Positions 44,721-56,190 of a stretch of DNA of 64,000 nucleotides are shown in pieces. The DNA is from Ectobius pallidus (lineage: Eukaryota; Arthropoda; Insecta; Blattodea; Ectobiidae): the NCBI GenBank assembly GCA_964059195.1, contig CAXKWD010000002.1, forward strand, positions 168,646,559 through 168,710,558. The letters are read 5' to 3'. Each line of letters begins with the position of its first letter. Within the stretch, counting starts at the first letter, position 1. Both the position numbers and the translations under genes were made by a program. Under the pieces are notes generated by a model. The model was given only the letters and a program-made list of their open reading frames with translations, had not been told where the DNA came from and did no database searches.

Positions 44721-45469
44721 AGAGTGCCAACTCTGCTGATGATGCAGGAACACCCCCTGCGAAACGGCCGTCCAGAAGTTTACTAAGGTAAAATAAAGTG
44801 CGTTAAAGAAAGTGTTTTTATTCAACTATTTGTTACACAACGCTAAAGTCGGACACAAGAATGAAAAACTTATCACTAAATTGTTCATTTCTTGTCTCAC
44901 AATACAACAGCAACGATATTTCCTTTCCCTAGTCAATTAGAGTCGGACGTGACCTACCCCTTGTGCAGCCGCATAATAGGGTAATTCGCTAACTAAAAAA
45001 TGCAACTTTCTAAAAAAAAAAAATTGTGACGTGCAGGAGCTTTTTCAATGCCATATTCGTAATCAGCACATACAAATACATAAAAACAGTTGTTCTTGTC
45101 CATGTTATAAGTAGTGTTATTAATAATAGTCATTCCTCATTTCCGTGAGGAAAGCCGCAGAGATGTCAGCTATCGAAAGCTTGGATAGGATGTATATCCC
45201 TTTACTCGGCTTATAGCCCACGAAACCATTATTAACTACAAAAATGTTCTGTTTAACACGAAAGGAAATAAATAGTATATTTTGAGACGATGATGTGCTT
45301 GTTTTCTATATTTATCAACACTGCCCGATTACAACTGGACATTCATATCATCGTCTGGACAATGTGTTTATTTCATATGAAATATACAAGGACGCCCTAA
45401 GCTCTATGGTCAGTTACGTAAATTGCCGGTCATTGATGTTATTAGCTAAAAATAAACAGTAGTAAAGGG
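44721..45469. other. No recognised gene
   Basis: No frame, box or repeat end that I can support. Confidence 0.35.
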
Positions 45470-45655
45470 CAGTGGCGGACGCAGAATTTTTTTCGGGGGG
45501 GATCGGAATAGGTAGAAAGAATACTAAAAAAAATTAACTAACTTACATATATAATTAGTTTATAAAACTGGCCACTTAGAGTGCATATATAGCCTTTTTT
45601 TTCAAATTGGGGGGGGGGGTTATAAGCACCTATCCCCCCTCTGCGTCCGCCACTG
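45470..45655. mobile_element. Short hAT-type MITE
   Basis: Inverted ends CAGTGGCGGACGCAGA match at both sides. Flanking octamers GTAAAGGG (45462-45469) and GTAATGGG (45656-45663) agree at seven of eight positions. The ends share CAGTGGCGG with the element at 38203-39498. Confidence 0.75.
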
Positions 45656-45663
45656 GTAATGGG

Positions 45664-45770
45664 AAATTATTTATTTTTATTTATTTAACCTGGCGGACTT
45701 AAGGCCATAAGGCCTTCTCTACCACTCAGCCAGGGCAAAAACATGAATAATAATAATAATAATTAATAAT
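45664..45770. repeat. Repeat fragment with GGCCATAAGGCC palindrome and AAT microsatellite
   Basis: TTAACCTGGCGGACTTAAGG and AAGGCCATAAGGCCTT followed by (AAT)n. It looks like the remains of an interspersed repeat. Confidence 0.35.
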
Positions 45771-46180
45771 CAGGGTGTCCACCAAGTAATGCTGAAGAAA
45801 TTCCCGGCTTATTCCCTGATTTTCATTGATCATTTCAGAAATTCCCGACCAAAATATGAAGCACTTTCTAATAATTGTGTAAGAAAAATTATAGGATTAT
45901 ACATACTTTAAATAAGAAAAACTTTTAATAACAAAAGTAATTGCAAACAATAATTACTTAGGCTATAACAGATACAAAAAATAGGAACAATAAAATTAAT
46001 TAAATATACTTTCATATAGGCCTATTATTGTCTAGAAGTATTTTTGATCCCACTTTGCAATTTTTCGAATTTTCCCGGATATTTTAATAAATTCATTGAC
46101 TTTTCCCGGATTTTCCCGACCATACGAAATTCCCGGCCTTTTCCCGGATTCCCGGATTTTCCCGACCAGTGGACACCCTG
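45771..46180. mobile_element. MITE with CAGGGTGTCCAC ends
   Basis: Perfect 12-base inverted ends (CAGGGTGTCCAC... and ...GTGGACACCCTG). The interior is rich in TTCCCGG words. The flanks are low-complexity (AAT), so the target duplication cannot be read safely. The overlapping frames at 46032-46287 are translations of this element. Confidence 0.65.
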
Positions 46181-46699
46181 ATAATAAATTTAAAAAGAAC
46201 TGATATACCTGAATACAAGAAACGTACATTAAATACAAAGAAAAAATTCGAACATAAGTACTTGAATAATATTAATATATAATACAAATGACTAAAATAA
46301 AGAAATTATGTAAATGCCCGTGCAGTAACGTTATTTCCTAATTTAGTTCACTGTCCGTAACACACAGACCATTTTAGAAAATAACGATTTTGAAAATAAA
46401 TTTTTCATAATTTACTAACAAAAATTATTTTAAAAATACTTACAGAATAAAATAACTTGAATGTGTTTTATTGCTACTTATAGAAAGGAGTTTATGAATT
46501 CACTCGGTGTGAAAAGCAATACCGTTGATAAGTGAGAACTGAGACCATCACCTGCAGGGTAATTTGCGCAACAGATCAGTGAACCCAGCAAACACTCACT
46601 TCCACTTCATCTCAACGCATCACACCACATGGTCGCCGCCGCGCCGCTGCTGACCGTGATTTTATGAATCAGTTTGTGACCGAGTTCAGCATTCACTTC
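46181..46699. other. Upstream region of the signal-peptide gene
   Basis: From about 46540 the composition becomes richer in GC and CpG (GGTCGCCGCCGCGCCGCTGC), as expected of a promoter-proximal region. No other gene is seen. Confidence 0.4.
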
Positions 46700-46732
46700 A
46701 GTTGCCGTTGTAACTCGGTGCGGTGTGGACGT
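46697..46732 (+). promoter_or_regulatory. Initiator plus DPE core promoter
   Basis: TTCAGTT with A at 46700 fits the arthropod initiator (TCAGT). GGACGT begins at 46727, exactly +28 from that A, the required DPE position (consensus RGWYV at +28 to +32). There is no TATA box at -30. Exact spacing makes chance less likely. Confidence 0.6.
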
Positions 46733-46863
46733 CGCTAGTGTGAGCGTGCTTTACTTGTCCGAGTGCTCCACGTGATGAGTAGATATTATGGTGAACATCA
46801 ATGTCAATAAATAATTAGGCCTATTTAATTATTAATTACTGTTACGGTTACATCAAGTGCAAA

Positions 46864-46927
46864 ATGACGTCTATAAAATTAGACTGTGCTCCCGTCATTT
46901 TACTTGCAACTTTAATACTTCAGTTAG
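46864..46927 (+). CDS. First coding exon with signal peptide, partial host gene
   Basis: ATG at 46864 opens 21 codons plus one base, ending at a strong donor (TTAG/GTATGT at 46928), phase 1. The peptide starts MTSIKLD, followed by the hydrophobic run APVILLATLILQL, a typical secretory signal sequence; the product would be secreted or membrane-bound. The 5' UTR (46700-46863) has two short overlapping upstream frames at 46775-46810 and 46788-46814, which could lower translation. The remaining exons are not recognisable in this window, so the first intron would exceed 17 kb, or the next exons are small and unseen. Which gene this is cannot be told from so short a peptide. Confidence rests on the combined promoter, signal peptide and donor. 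Confidence 0.5.
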
Positions 46928-48029
46928 GTATGTATCAAACAAACAAATAACTAAATTAAATTTTCTAAACCATACTGCGATCACTATCAAGGTAATTTAA
47001 TTATTACAAATGTTATCATAGGCATAATACGAAAAATAAGCATGATATGGACATCAGGAAAAAGTTATCGGGCTGTTTTCCCAATTCTTTTAACAGTACA
47101 AAGCATTACAGTGAGTACATAAGTACGTCTACTTTCTTTCATAAGATGCAGAATGTTCTCCAAATTCCACGATTTTAATAACCATGCCTCATATTTTATG
47201 TAGCGTTGCATATATAATAATATCCTAAATCACTCAGAATTCTGCTTGTTTATATTAAACGGTTTAGTATGTGTTATGACTTGAAAAAGTTTAATAGGTC
47301 TCGCTCTTTCCAAATGCTGTGTATCTTGATAACTGGGAATGATAATAAAACCATTACTAGTAATAACTGCGCATATCCATCGAATACGAACACCACTGCT
47401 GGTAATGGAGTTAGAATTTCACATAAGCACATACCTAATCAAGATAACAATTCTACAAGGACGTGCTCCAACAGTTAATGACCCAACGTAATATTCAACA
47501 ATATTTCATAAAACTTAAATAACTTTACTATCTGTTGAGGCAGTGAGATAATATTATCATGGTAATCATAAAATTAACAGGACTGAACTAACTGTTAACT
47601 TTTCAGAAGTTAACAGAATGACAGTAAGGACAATTATTTATCATCCATAATATATTATCGTAAGATTTCGCAAGCTATCTGTTTTACACATTTGAATTAT
47701 ATAAGTTCTTATTTTACTATTTCCCCCAACTCACAGTAAATCAAGGCAAACATAAATAACTTAACATATCCAATTTTTCAGAAAACTGAAGATTGGTGCA
47801 CTCAGGCATTAGTGAGAAAGGACTGAAGCCTACCAGTCGATAAGCCCTTGTGTTATGACATTCAAGGTAATCTGCTTCGTACTTGAGCTACAATGTGCTA
47901 CTTATTTTGATCACGATACAATGGACGAATTGCGCGTTGGATGATACCATGCGTCAGAAGGAACGAAAACATGTGTTCACAAATCAATTTTCAAAACCTA
48001 AGAACCATCCTTCCAATTAAAATCATTAA
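46928..48029. other. Probable intron, no recognised gene
   Basis: A 69-codon frame at 47269-47478 is Asn/Thr-rich and unsupported. No repeat ends seen. Confidence 0.3.
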
Positions 48030-49610
48030 ATGCCAGAATGGTACTTTCTGAGATTGTATGGTAGACGGGAAAATGTCTGTCTATCCATGTGGCTGTACAC
48101 GCGGTAACTCGATTACGTTTTATCCGATTTTCATGAAACTTGGCATACGCACTTATAACTTCCAAGAGACGAAGCCTATTGATTTTGGACCAAATCGGTT
48201 AACCAGTACCAGAGTAACGACTAATGAACGGTCAGATGCTTATTAAATGGTATATCATCACTAGGGCCCGGATTTTTATATGCTAAAAAACTTAAAAATA
48301 TTTATTTTTTATGTGCTAAAAATGTTTAAAATATGTGCTAAAATTTTAAAAATATGTGCTAAAACTAAAAATATATATTTTTCTGAAAAATAAACAAAAA
48401 CACCGGAATGTGTACTGAAAGTCACCAATTGCAGCTAAACATCAGATGTAAAATGCTGACTGGAGTTGCAGTGCGCAACAAATGTCACCTCCAGATTATG
48501 GATCACAGATCTTTGCCTATTATCCGAGAATGCCTTACATTGAGAAAAGGAACGTTCTACATCACACAATGTTAACCTTGCATATTTGAAGAGGTGTACT
48601 GTATATCACTAACACACACACGATCAAGTTCACTTATGTTTTGACCTTCCAAAACTTGAGCGACTTTGCAGAGGGTTTGGTAGCCACCAATTTTTCTCAA
48701 ACATACCTTTAAATTTTGTTCTTAGAACTTCTATTTTTGAACCTGAGATAGTGTTAAGTTGCCTTTCAACATATTGTATTTCTTTAACTGAACTACGCAA
48801 TGTTGAGATTGGGTTCTGTTCTTCCCCGATAAGCAAGTGCAAGTGAATCACTCTCACCTCATTGCAAGTGAAGCACTTGTGTTGAATTCATTCGAGATAC
48901 AAATTTTTGTTGTAAAATATTAAAAGAGAATGAGGAAAAGTACTAAAATATTTATTTATGGAGAATATATCGAAAATATTTATTCATATAACTTTTTTTT
49001 GTAAAACATGTATTTTTATGTAAAATAAAATTTAGAATTTGCTGTTTTCGGACCTTGATATGAGCATCAGGAAAAAAAAAATTACGTAAAAATCCGGAAA
49101 AGTACTAAAATATGTATTTATGGAGAAAATATCGAAAATATTTATTCACATCTTTTTTTGTAAAATATGTGTTTTTATGTGAAATAAAATTTAGAATTTG
49201 CGTTTGCCGGACCTCGATTTGGATATAAAACTTTGTTTTAGGAATGTACGCATCAGGAAAAAAAATAATATTTTTTTACATACAAATCCGTGCCCTAATC
49301 ATCACTATACTACAAAGCCGCGATGAACTGCCTTCATTTGCTAACCATAACCACGGTCTCCCACCTCCATTACGTCATAATAGGCCTATACACATCATCT
49401 GTAGTAGGCTAGCGAAATCCCCGAGTCAGCCATTAAATACGTTATGCTAGATGCAAACTGTAATGTTATGCAGAAATAGGGAAAATGCCTAAGGAGTTTT
49501 GTGTTTCTGGCTTTACTATAGTAGTAATGCCAACGGAGAGTCTGTCCAAGTGTCTAAATTTCCCAATAATGAATCCAGAGGACTTACATGGATATCTGCA
49601 ATACAGAAAT
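48030..49610 (+). pseudogene. P-element-like fragment with THAP remnant, split by a hAT element
   Basis: 48036-48261 and 49297-49610 together match 53884-54345. Near the right end, ATG 49485 begins a decayed THAP zinc finger: MPKEFCVSGF, where the second Cys of the usual C-x4-C is Phe, then after a frameshift NNESRGLTWISAIQK, the typical R-x-x-W-x-x-AI block. THAP domains at the N terminus mark P-element-type transposases. Only the 5' region and first exon seem present. The hAT element at 48262-49296 splits the copy. Confidence 0.5.
48262..49296 (-). mobile_element. hAT element with decayed CGBP1-like transposase C terminus
   Basis: Inverted ends TAGGGCCCGGATTT and, reading inward from the right, TAGGGCACGGATTT. 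The target is ATCATCAC (48254-48261 and 49297-49304). On the minus strand, pieces between 48857 and 48470 include STLRSSVKEIQYVERQLN, TKFKGMFEKN and, in another frame, LTLCDVERSFSQCKAFSDNR. The last is the hAT C-terminal dimerisation signature as found in CGBP1-like proteins. At least one frameshift separates the pieces. About 150 bases are tandemly duplicated at 48950-49200. Confidence 0.75.
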
Positions 49611-52600
49611 AAATTTTAATACCTTCAGATATCTCACGGTAAGTAAACACACGCTAATAATAAATATTTGTCAGAATTTTGTTATTAAACCAGAAGCCAG
49701 GAGATGAATTTCGGTTATCGGTACCTTTTTTCATCCATTTGTAAAGTGGTCAACCACCTCGGTCCTTTGCTTTCTGTTATTTATTCATTACACTCAGTAT
49801 CTGTCTTGATGCATACAGGAAACTCTTATACTGTGTCTCAAACAGCAATCAGCAGTGCTACTATTTTGTTCCTTATTCATTCATTCATTTATTCATTCAT
49901 TACAAATTCGTGTTTAATTACCATAATTCCAATCCTTTTCAACTAACTAAAAACTCCGAATAAGATTTCTTTATTATATTCCTTCGGTTACGGGAGCCTC
50001 AGATTACTAGCAGAAATAAGAGATGAAAGGACTTATTTCTGTTAATGAACATTTATAGGAACTTGGATTTCAAATTATATCTGTTGGTCTACAATCACAG
50101 TTCATTCTCTGCACAGCGGTCACACAGCTAACCGCATCATTCTCAAAGATATACAGAAATCAAAAAGATCTTGACATACAAAATAATGTATGGATTACTC
50201 TATTGAATGTTATTTTATACAGTATTTTATATCTGTTTAAACTAGTGCAAGCATGCTTAATAAAATATTAATTTTAAACTCAATGCACAAGGGCTTGCCT
50301 TCTTCAGACTACTAATTGTGAGCTTAAGTCCTAATCCTTTTAGACAAATTTGTTATTCTTTTTTAATCCGATGTGAAGTACTCACATGACTGCCTCTTTC
50401 CTTCATACTCCAACACAGAGTAAAAGAATGAATTGCGAAGGTGGGCATTTAGTTATCCAAATCGGCTATCATTCAAAGCCGCATTATTTGCGAGGCAAGA
50501 GTTTGTGGAAGAGATTACTAGCTTATAACTACCTGCCAGAAAATTTATTGAAATAATGATTTAAATAAAAGTTCTACTACCCTTTAGTGCATGCAGTTTT
50601 TACACAAAATGTAAAGGTAAGAGGAAGACGTCGCTATGCCTTATGCCACACCCCGGAAGAACGAAGCTGAATATAAATGTCGTTTTTATATGATTTTTCG
50701 TTTTGAGCTATGCTGTTCATTTTCAAAGAACACGCGTACAAACACACGTTTCTGAAAACTGATTTTTATTTCAGGGGACCTCAAAACATGTCGAACACAA
50801 TACACCATGGTGTGATACGGGCACAAAAAGTAAAGGGTTTCTTGCTTTCTTTTAAACAAGACTAAAAATATATACAAAAATAAAACTTTTTCTCTTTAGA
50901 AAAATTCCTACTTGGTCAAGAACAGGTCCTTTCTGTTTTCCGTTCAGTCGCGCCACTGCTCGGCTTTACCCAGGGACTATATAAGGCGTCAAATCTTTCT
51001 CTTGATCTCCTAATGAATGCACCAGGAACGGTATAACTGGTAGGCATATTCCTGCTAACAAATAAGTATCGTAGTTAAATGCTGCCTCCCTGGGATATTT
51101 TCTGAACACAGCTCAGTAGAACTGCAGGGAAAGCAGAACGACCTGGTTTTGAATGTAATTAACTAATTATATCTCGGCCCAGAAAAAAATTGTTATTAAG
51201 ATTATATTGTAAACCTCTACGAAGATAACCTGAAATTGATCCATAACCTATAAACATGCTTTAAATTTACTCCTACGGTATCGCACGACAAAGCCATTTT
51301 TTAACATTATCTTCTGACCCTATTTAGCCATCTGAAATTACTTTTATTTATTTCATATTCTCAAGGCTGATAAGGAGTGCCATCAGACGGTTAAGTTGCC
51401 GCTACGTGGCCACTTGAAAACAAAGTAGACTACATTAATGGTGCAAGAAATACGACAAATTTTCCTCATAAGTTCTATCAGTCTCTGGAAAATCCCGTTA
51501 TATAGCTGCGCTAATGTTCTTCATATCAGGCGGTTGTATATTTTCAAGGGGTCAGATTTCATTATTGGCTGGCTTCATAGGCGCGACTTCGGGGTGCTTT
51601 GCACTTTCACACCCAATAATAATTACATACATAAGCCTACCTTGGAAAGAAGTTTTTCTTCGTGACATACTACCAGAACATATTAAGTTCATGAGACTAC
51701 TTCTTATAATACCTCTCCTGCTGAGCGATCCTTCTCCTCTCTCCGTAGATTTAACTCCTAAACAAGGGATCAACACAAGGTCACAGCGAAGCTATTCATT
51801 TAGATTTGGATGAAATAGCAAATGAGTTCATTACTAGAAATGAAGTTGTTTGCAATGCAAATATAATTCGCAAAAAGACCACCTTTCTGTCGCACAACAT
51901 GTTAAAAAATGTATTATTCCTCAAGGAAACTGGTAGAGTTGTTAATAACGAAATAATGTCTTAATAAACATATTAAGCTTATGCACAGAGTATTTAATAA
52001 TGTAATTCGCTATAATCAAGAAGGTATTTCCACATAAATTATATTAAACTTAAATGTGACTTTCCTTTTCCAGTAAATTCAGAAGTGAGTGCCTATGGCT
52101 GGCTTAATCCATTTTCAAATATTACTAAGGCATATTTGCAATAATAAATTCTGAACTGGAGGGTCTTATGCTAAAGTGAACTAACAAAGAAATGTGAGAT
52201 TTGTTGCTATCTGCTGAAACACATTGTGGAAGGCGACATCTATTATAGTGTGTGAACTAAATCGTCAGCTGAAAGCACCGAAGAGAAATCCTACGTTTGC
52301 ATTCTTGAAAATGAGGTTCTTGGATTTTTTCTGTTGGCAAAGCGAAGCCTGAATAAAAATGACTTCCTTGTCTGACATGTATAATTTTGTATGTAAACAG
52401 ATACAGATTTTGATGGAGGTTCTAGTGATGAATACGTTCCAGTAAGTAATGAATCAAGTAGTGGACATATTATGTATTTCACTCTATGTTCATACAATGT
52501 GACAGAACAAGCCAAAACGTGGAGAGAATGAAGTGGATGACATGTATGCCAGAATGAACTAACGACATTTGCTGGACATGTGATGAACTCACTTGAATTA

Positions 52601-53179
52601 ACACTGAATTGTTACAGTTTTTGGTTTCCTAACCATTGCTCATCCACTCAGACCTTGACCAATAAGCACTATTTTGACTTATAAAAGAAAATTGCTATCT
52701 CTGTTCTCAGAGAATTTGAGTAGATGTGCAGATTACCTTTTTTAAAAGATTTCAATTGTATTTTATTGATTTTTCTGGGTTTGTGATGTTTATGTCACTT
52801 AGAATGTAGGACTATAGTTTATCTTACATGATACTGATTTTTAAGTTATGTTTACCATAGTGAACCTAATCCAGAATATCATTCATTATTAATAGGTATA
52901 CTGTAACAATATGGTGCTCCAATATTAAAAATGACATAAATGCAATAAGAATACTCTATAGATGATACACAAATAAAAGCATAATATATTTCTGCGATTA
53001 TTTTCATTTTTACAATTAAACTTTAAAGCTCATTTCCTGAAAACATAATTTTCCTAGATAAATCACTCTGTCATCAGGCCCTTATCGGTAATGTTTATTA
53101 TGTGTTCAAAATTGAACTCCCCTCATTAAATGGTTTCCGAAATAGTGTAGTTTGAAATCCCATATATTAGCATTTTATA
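49611..53179. other. Long stretch without a recognised gene
   Basis: Frames at 49704-49946, 51438-51665 and 51514-51813 are short, overlap each other in AT-rich sequence and have no known motif. Near 52405 a short acidic frame (DFDGGSSDEYVP) resembles the acidic N-terminal part of some transposases or nuclear proteins, but nothing follows it. No repeat ends were recognised. Confidence 0.35.
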
Positions 53180-53620
53180 GTAGTAGTAGCGAACGATCTC
53201 TGGAGATACCCTAGGATATGCACAGCAGTTTAGGGTGCCAGGCCTAACATCGCCTCTTGTTATGCATTTCGTAACCTGTTGAACAGCATCTCTCCATTCA
53301 GATCTAGATTCTGCAAGCCTAATGATCTATGCCCATTCCATCTTAAGGGTGTCCTTAATCCCGTCTATCCATCTAATTCTGCGTCTGCCTTGTGTGAATG
53401 GCTATCATTAGGTCTTTTTCCAAAGAATCATTTCTTCTAAGCAGATGGCCGAAATATGTCAGTTTGTTTTTAATAGCAATTGCAGTTAGGGAATTTCCAG
53501 GATTGGCTTCTTCCAAAATTGATGCATTTGTTCTTTTGTCTTTCCAGGATACACGCAGCACTTTCCTCCATGCCCATGTCCATAGGATATTCTTATGTAG
53601 TGTCCAACAGAGGCAATAAT
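53180..53620 (-). pseudogene. C-terminal fragment of a LINE reverse transcriptase
   Basis: The minus strand reads MLRVSWKDKRTNASILEEAN, KNKLTYFGHLLRRNDSLEKD and then an RRR-x-x-WIDGIKDTLK-like block in another frame. Here W-KDK-TN, YFGH-LRR and R-x-x-W-x-D-I-K are hallmarks of the region after the polymerase domain in many arthropod LINEs. The polymerase core is not found; stops break the frame. Confidence 0.6.
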
Positions 53621-53883
53621 CATGAATCTATGAATATATCTGTCTCACATATAACACTGCCCACACATTCCTTCACATATGCTTATCAAACTTTAGACCT
53701 TTGTTTTCCGTAAGCCCTGCTTAATGAATCGTTCTGGAGCTTAACTTGGAGATCGTTTACAAAAATAACTTCTTTTCTGCATATCATAATTGCGTCTATC
53801 ACTAAATAAACAAAAGCTATAAAATACAAGTTTTCGGATATTGGCACTTTGTTACAGTTTACCTGATTTTATTAACTGCCACA
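53621..53883. other. No recognised gene
   Basis: Nothing supported. Confidence 0.3.
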
Positions 53884-54345
53884 ATGGTATTTTCTAAGAT
53901 TGTATGGTGGATGGGAAAATGTCTGTCCGTGTGTCTGTCTGTGTGTCTGTACACATGGTAACTCGAATAAACTTTATCAGACTTTATATGTACTTATAAC
54001 GTCCACGGGACGAAGCCTGTTGATTTTGGACTATATCGGTTGACCGGTACCGGAGTAACGCTTAATTAACGGTTTAAAATTGCAAATACAGTAATCAGTA
54101 ACCACTATACTACAAAACTGCATGGCCAACCGTAACCAACGGGATAGCAAGAGCTCTCAGCTCAATTAAGACGTCACATACACGTCATGCAGGCCGGGTT
54201 TGCTATATCTAACAAAAATGGATGAGTCAGCCACTACATTATGCTGGATGAAAATGTCGTTTTATACAGAAATAATAGAGAAAATGCTTAATAAGTGTTT
54301 TGTTCCTGGCTGTACCAGTATTTATGCTAACGGGAGTGAGGTTAA
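53884..54345 (+). pseudogene. P-element-like fragment with THAP start
   Basis: Second copy of the repeat at 48030-49610, uninterrupted. ATG 54284 starts MLNKCFVPGCTSIYANGSEV, in which C-x4-C and the following block are the start of a THAP zinc finger. The frame ends soon after, so only a fragment is present. Shared upstream blocks include ATTGTATGGT near 53904. Confidence 0.5.
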
Positions 54346-54769
54346 TTTTAATTATAACTGATTATTATTATAACTGATATGAAAGTAATAAGCAAATATG
54401 TTATTGATCCACCAATTTAAATCGTGAACATCATCTTCTGCATGGGTTTAACAAAATTATAATTATCACTGATTTAAAAGAAGCTTTCTAGCACTTTGTT
54501 ATATCAGTTTACCTTTTTTTTATTATTATTTCGAAAACCAGGTAATAAGCAACTAAATACTAATACATTAAGTAGTTAATTCTCAATCTGTAACATAATA
54601 CAGGCATTTTGACTAACAATCGGTATCTAGGTGGTTAAAATGGCGACAACTAGATCAAACTCCTTTTTTTATAACTTGCATTATTTAAAATATTGTCTGA
54701 AATAAATTCTTGATCTATAATAATGATGCGAAATACGTGAACCCGTAACTAGCATGTTCAGTATTAGCA

Positions 54770-54841
<72 letters not shown>

Positions 54842-55550
54842 TTTCTCACCTAACAGGCAATCTTTACCGTACCGCTTTTCTTCTCTCCCATGACGTCTTT
54901 CAACATCAAAAGCGTAAAAGCTGATTAAGACGAACAAGTATCCTCGAATTAACTGTACGTTAAGAACATAATATTTTATTGTATACACATCTACGTCAGT
55001 CCTAGATACAATGGGATTTTTTTAAAAGAAATCATCATTAGCGTTTAAAGCGCAGTAGCAGCATAGAAAAGTCCACACGACTTTCCCTACCCAAGCTATT
55101 TTCTTGGTTCAGACTTCCTCCAAAGAGCAAGCGGCCATCTAGCAAGAGTGTGTCTAATCAGTGCAGAGCTGGTCACAAGCTGTAGTTTGTCTGTGAATGT
55201 TATGATCGAGATGGGTAAACTCATTTTTATGAAAACTGTCTAAAATAATAATGTATTAATACATACATTTCACATAGGGATATATAATCGTTACATCTAC
55301 CTCATAGTTATTTCCTTAAATGTAAAGAGTAATAAGAGTAAGAGAATAGCTTCCTCAGAGGTTTCCTAACTAGCAAATAAAATTTCGTTTTGATAGGTGT
55401 TTCATTTTCAAACTATGCGGTCCCTATACTAATACTCTTACAGCAAAAAAAATTATCTGAAAATAAATTGTGGTTACAGGTTCAGGGGCAAGAAAAAAAA
55501 AAGCATTTCTATTGTTAACTATGGTAGGCCTACGCCTGTGGTGTGATGAG
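54346..55550. other. No recognised gene; AAT microsatellite
   Basis: About 72 bases of AAT repeat at 54769-54840. The Ile-rich frame at 54764-54988 is a translation of it. The rest is AT-rich. Confidence 0.4.
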
Positions 55551-56182
55551 TAGGGTTCGGATGTTTATGGCATGTCACATTTTTATCCTGACCTCCATTC
55601 TCGCCGCAAACACAAATTAAACACGAATTGATCATTTGTTATCGTAATCGGACCGATTTTGCATATAAAGTCATATTTTGGTCTTTTTTGTGGTTTTTGT
55701 CATATTTCGGTCTTATATGTAATTTAACGTCATATTTCAGTTATAAGTTCGGTAAAAGGATACAATTGTGCAGTATGTGCAATAAATTATCGACTTAGAT
55801 TATTTCCCCCCCCCCCCAAAAAAAAAAATCACTAATATTTTGGTTTTACTGTAACTGAAATGTGAGGGACAATGACAAGTAATAGCAGAATCACCTCTCC
55901 TCCTTGTTGTTAACAACTTCCAATAGACATGTTTTAAAAATATTTTCAGTTTACATTTGCAGTGGAAACATTAACAGATACAAGTTTTTTTACATGTGAA
56001 ACTGTAAATCACCTGTGATTATCTGATTGAATTAATGTAATGTAATAATTTAGTGTCATTAAACGTTTTAAATTGGAGCATTTATTTTTAGAAAGCACGT
56101 TCTTGGGTCATATTTAGTAATTTTAAGGTAATATTTGCAGTCATATGTTCAACTTCTTTTGGTCATAAACATCCGAACCATA
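55551..56182. mobile_element. hAT-type non-autonomous element with 8-bp TSD
   Basis: Inverted ends TAGGGTTCGGATGTTTATG and, reading inward from the right, TATGGTTCGGATGTTTATG. The target is GTGATGAG (55543-55550 and 56183-56190). No transposase frame. A poly-C/poly-A tract lies at about 55807-55828. Confidence 0.8.
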
Positions 56183-56190
56183 GTGATGAG

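Noticed and set aside
45771..46287. Two overlapping minus-strand frames
   Set aside because: They translate MITE sequence rich in TTCCCGG words.
52380..52470. Acidic frame suggestive of a piggyBac-type N terminus
   Set aside because: Too short and no transposase follows.
54764..54988. Ile-rich frame
   Set aside because: Translation of the AAT microsatellite.
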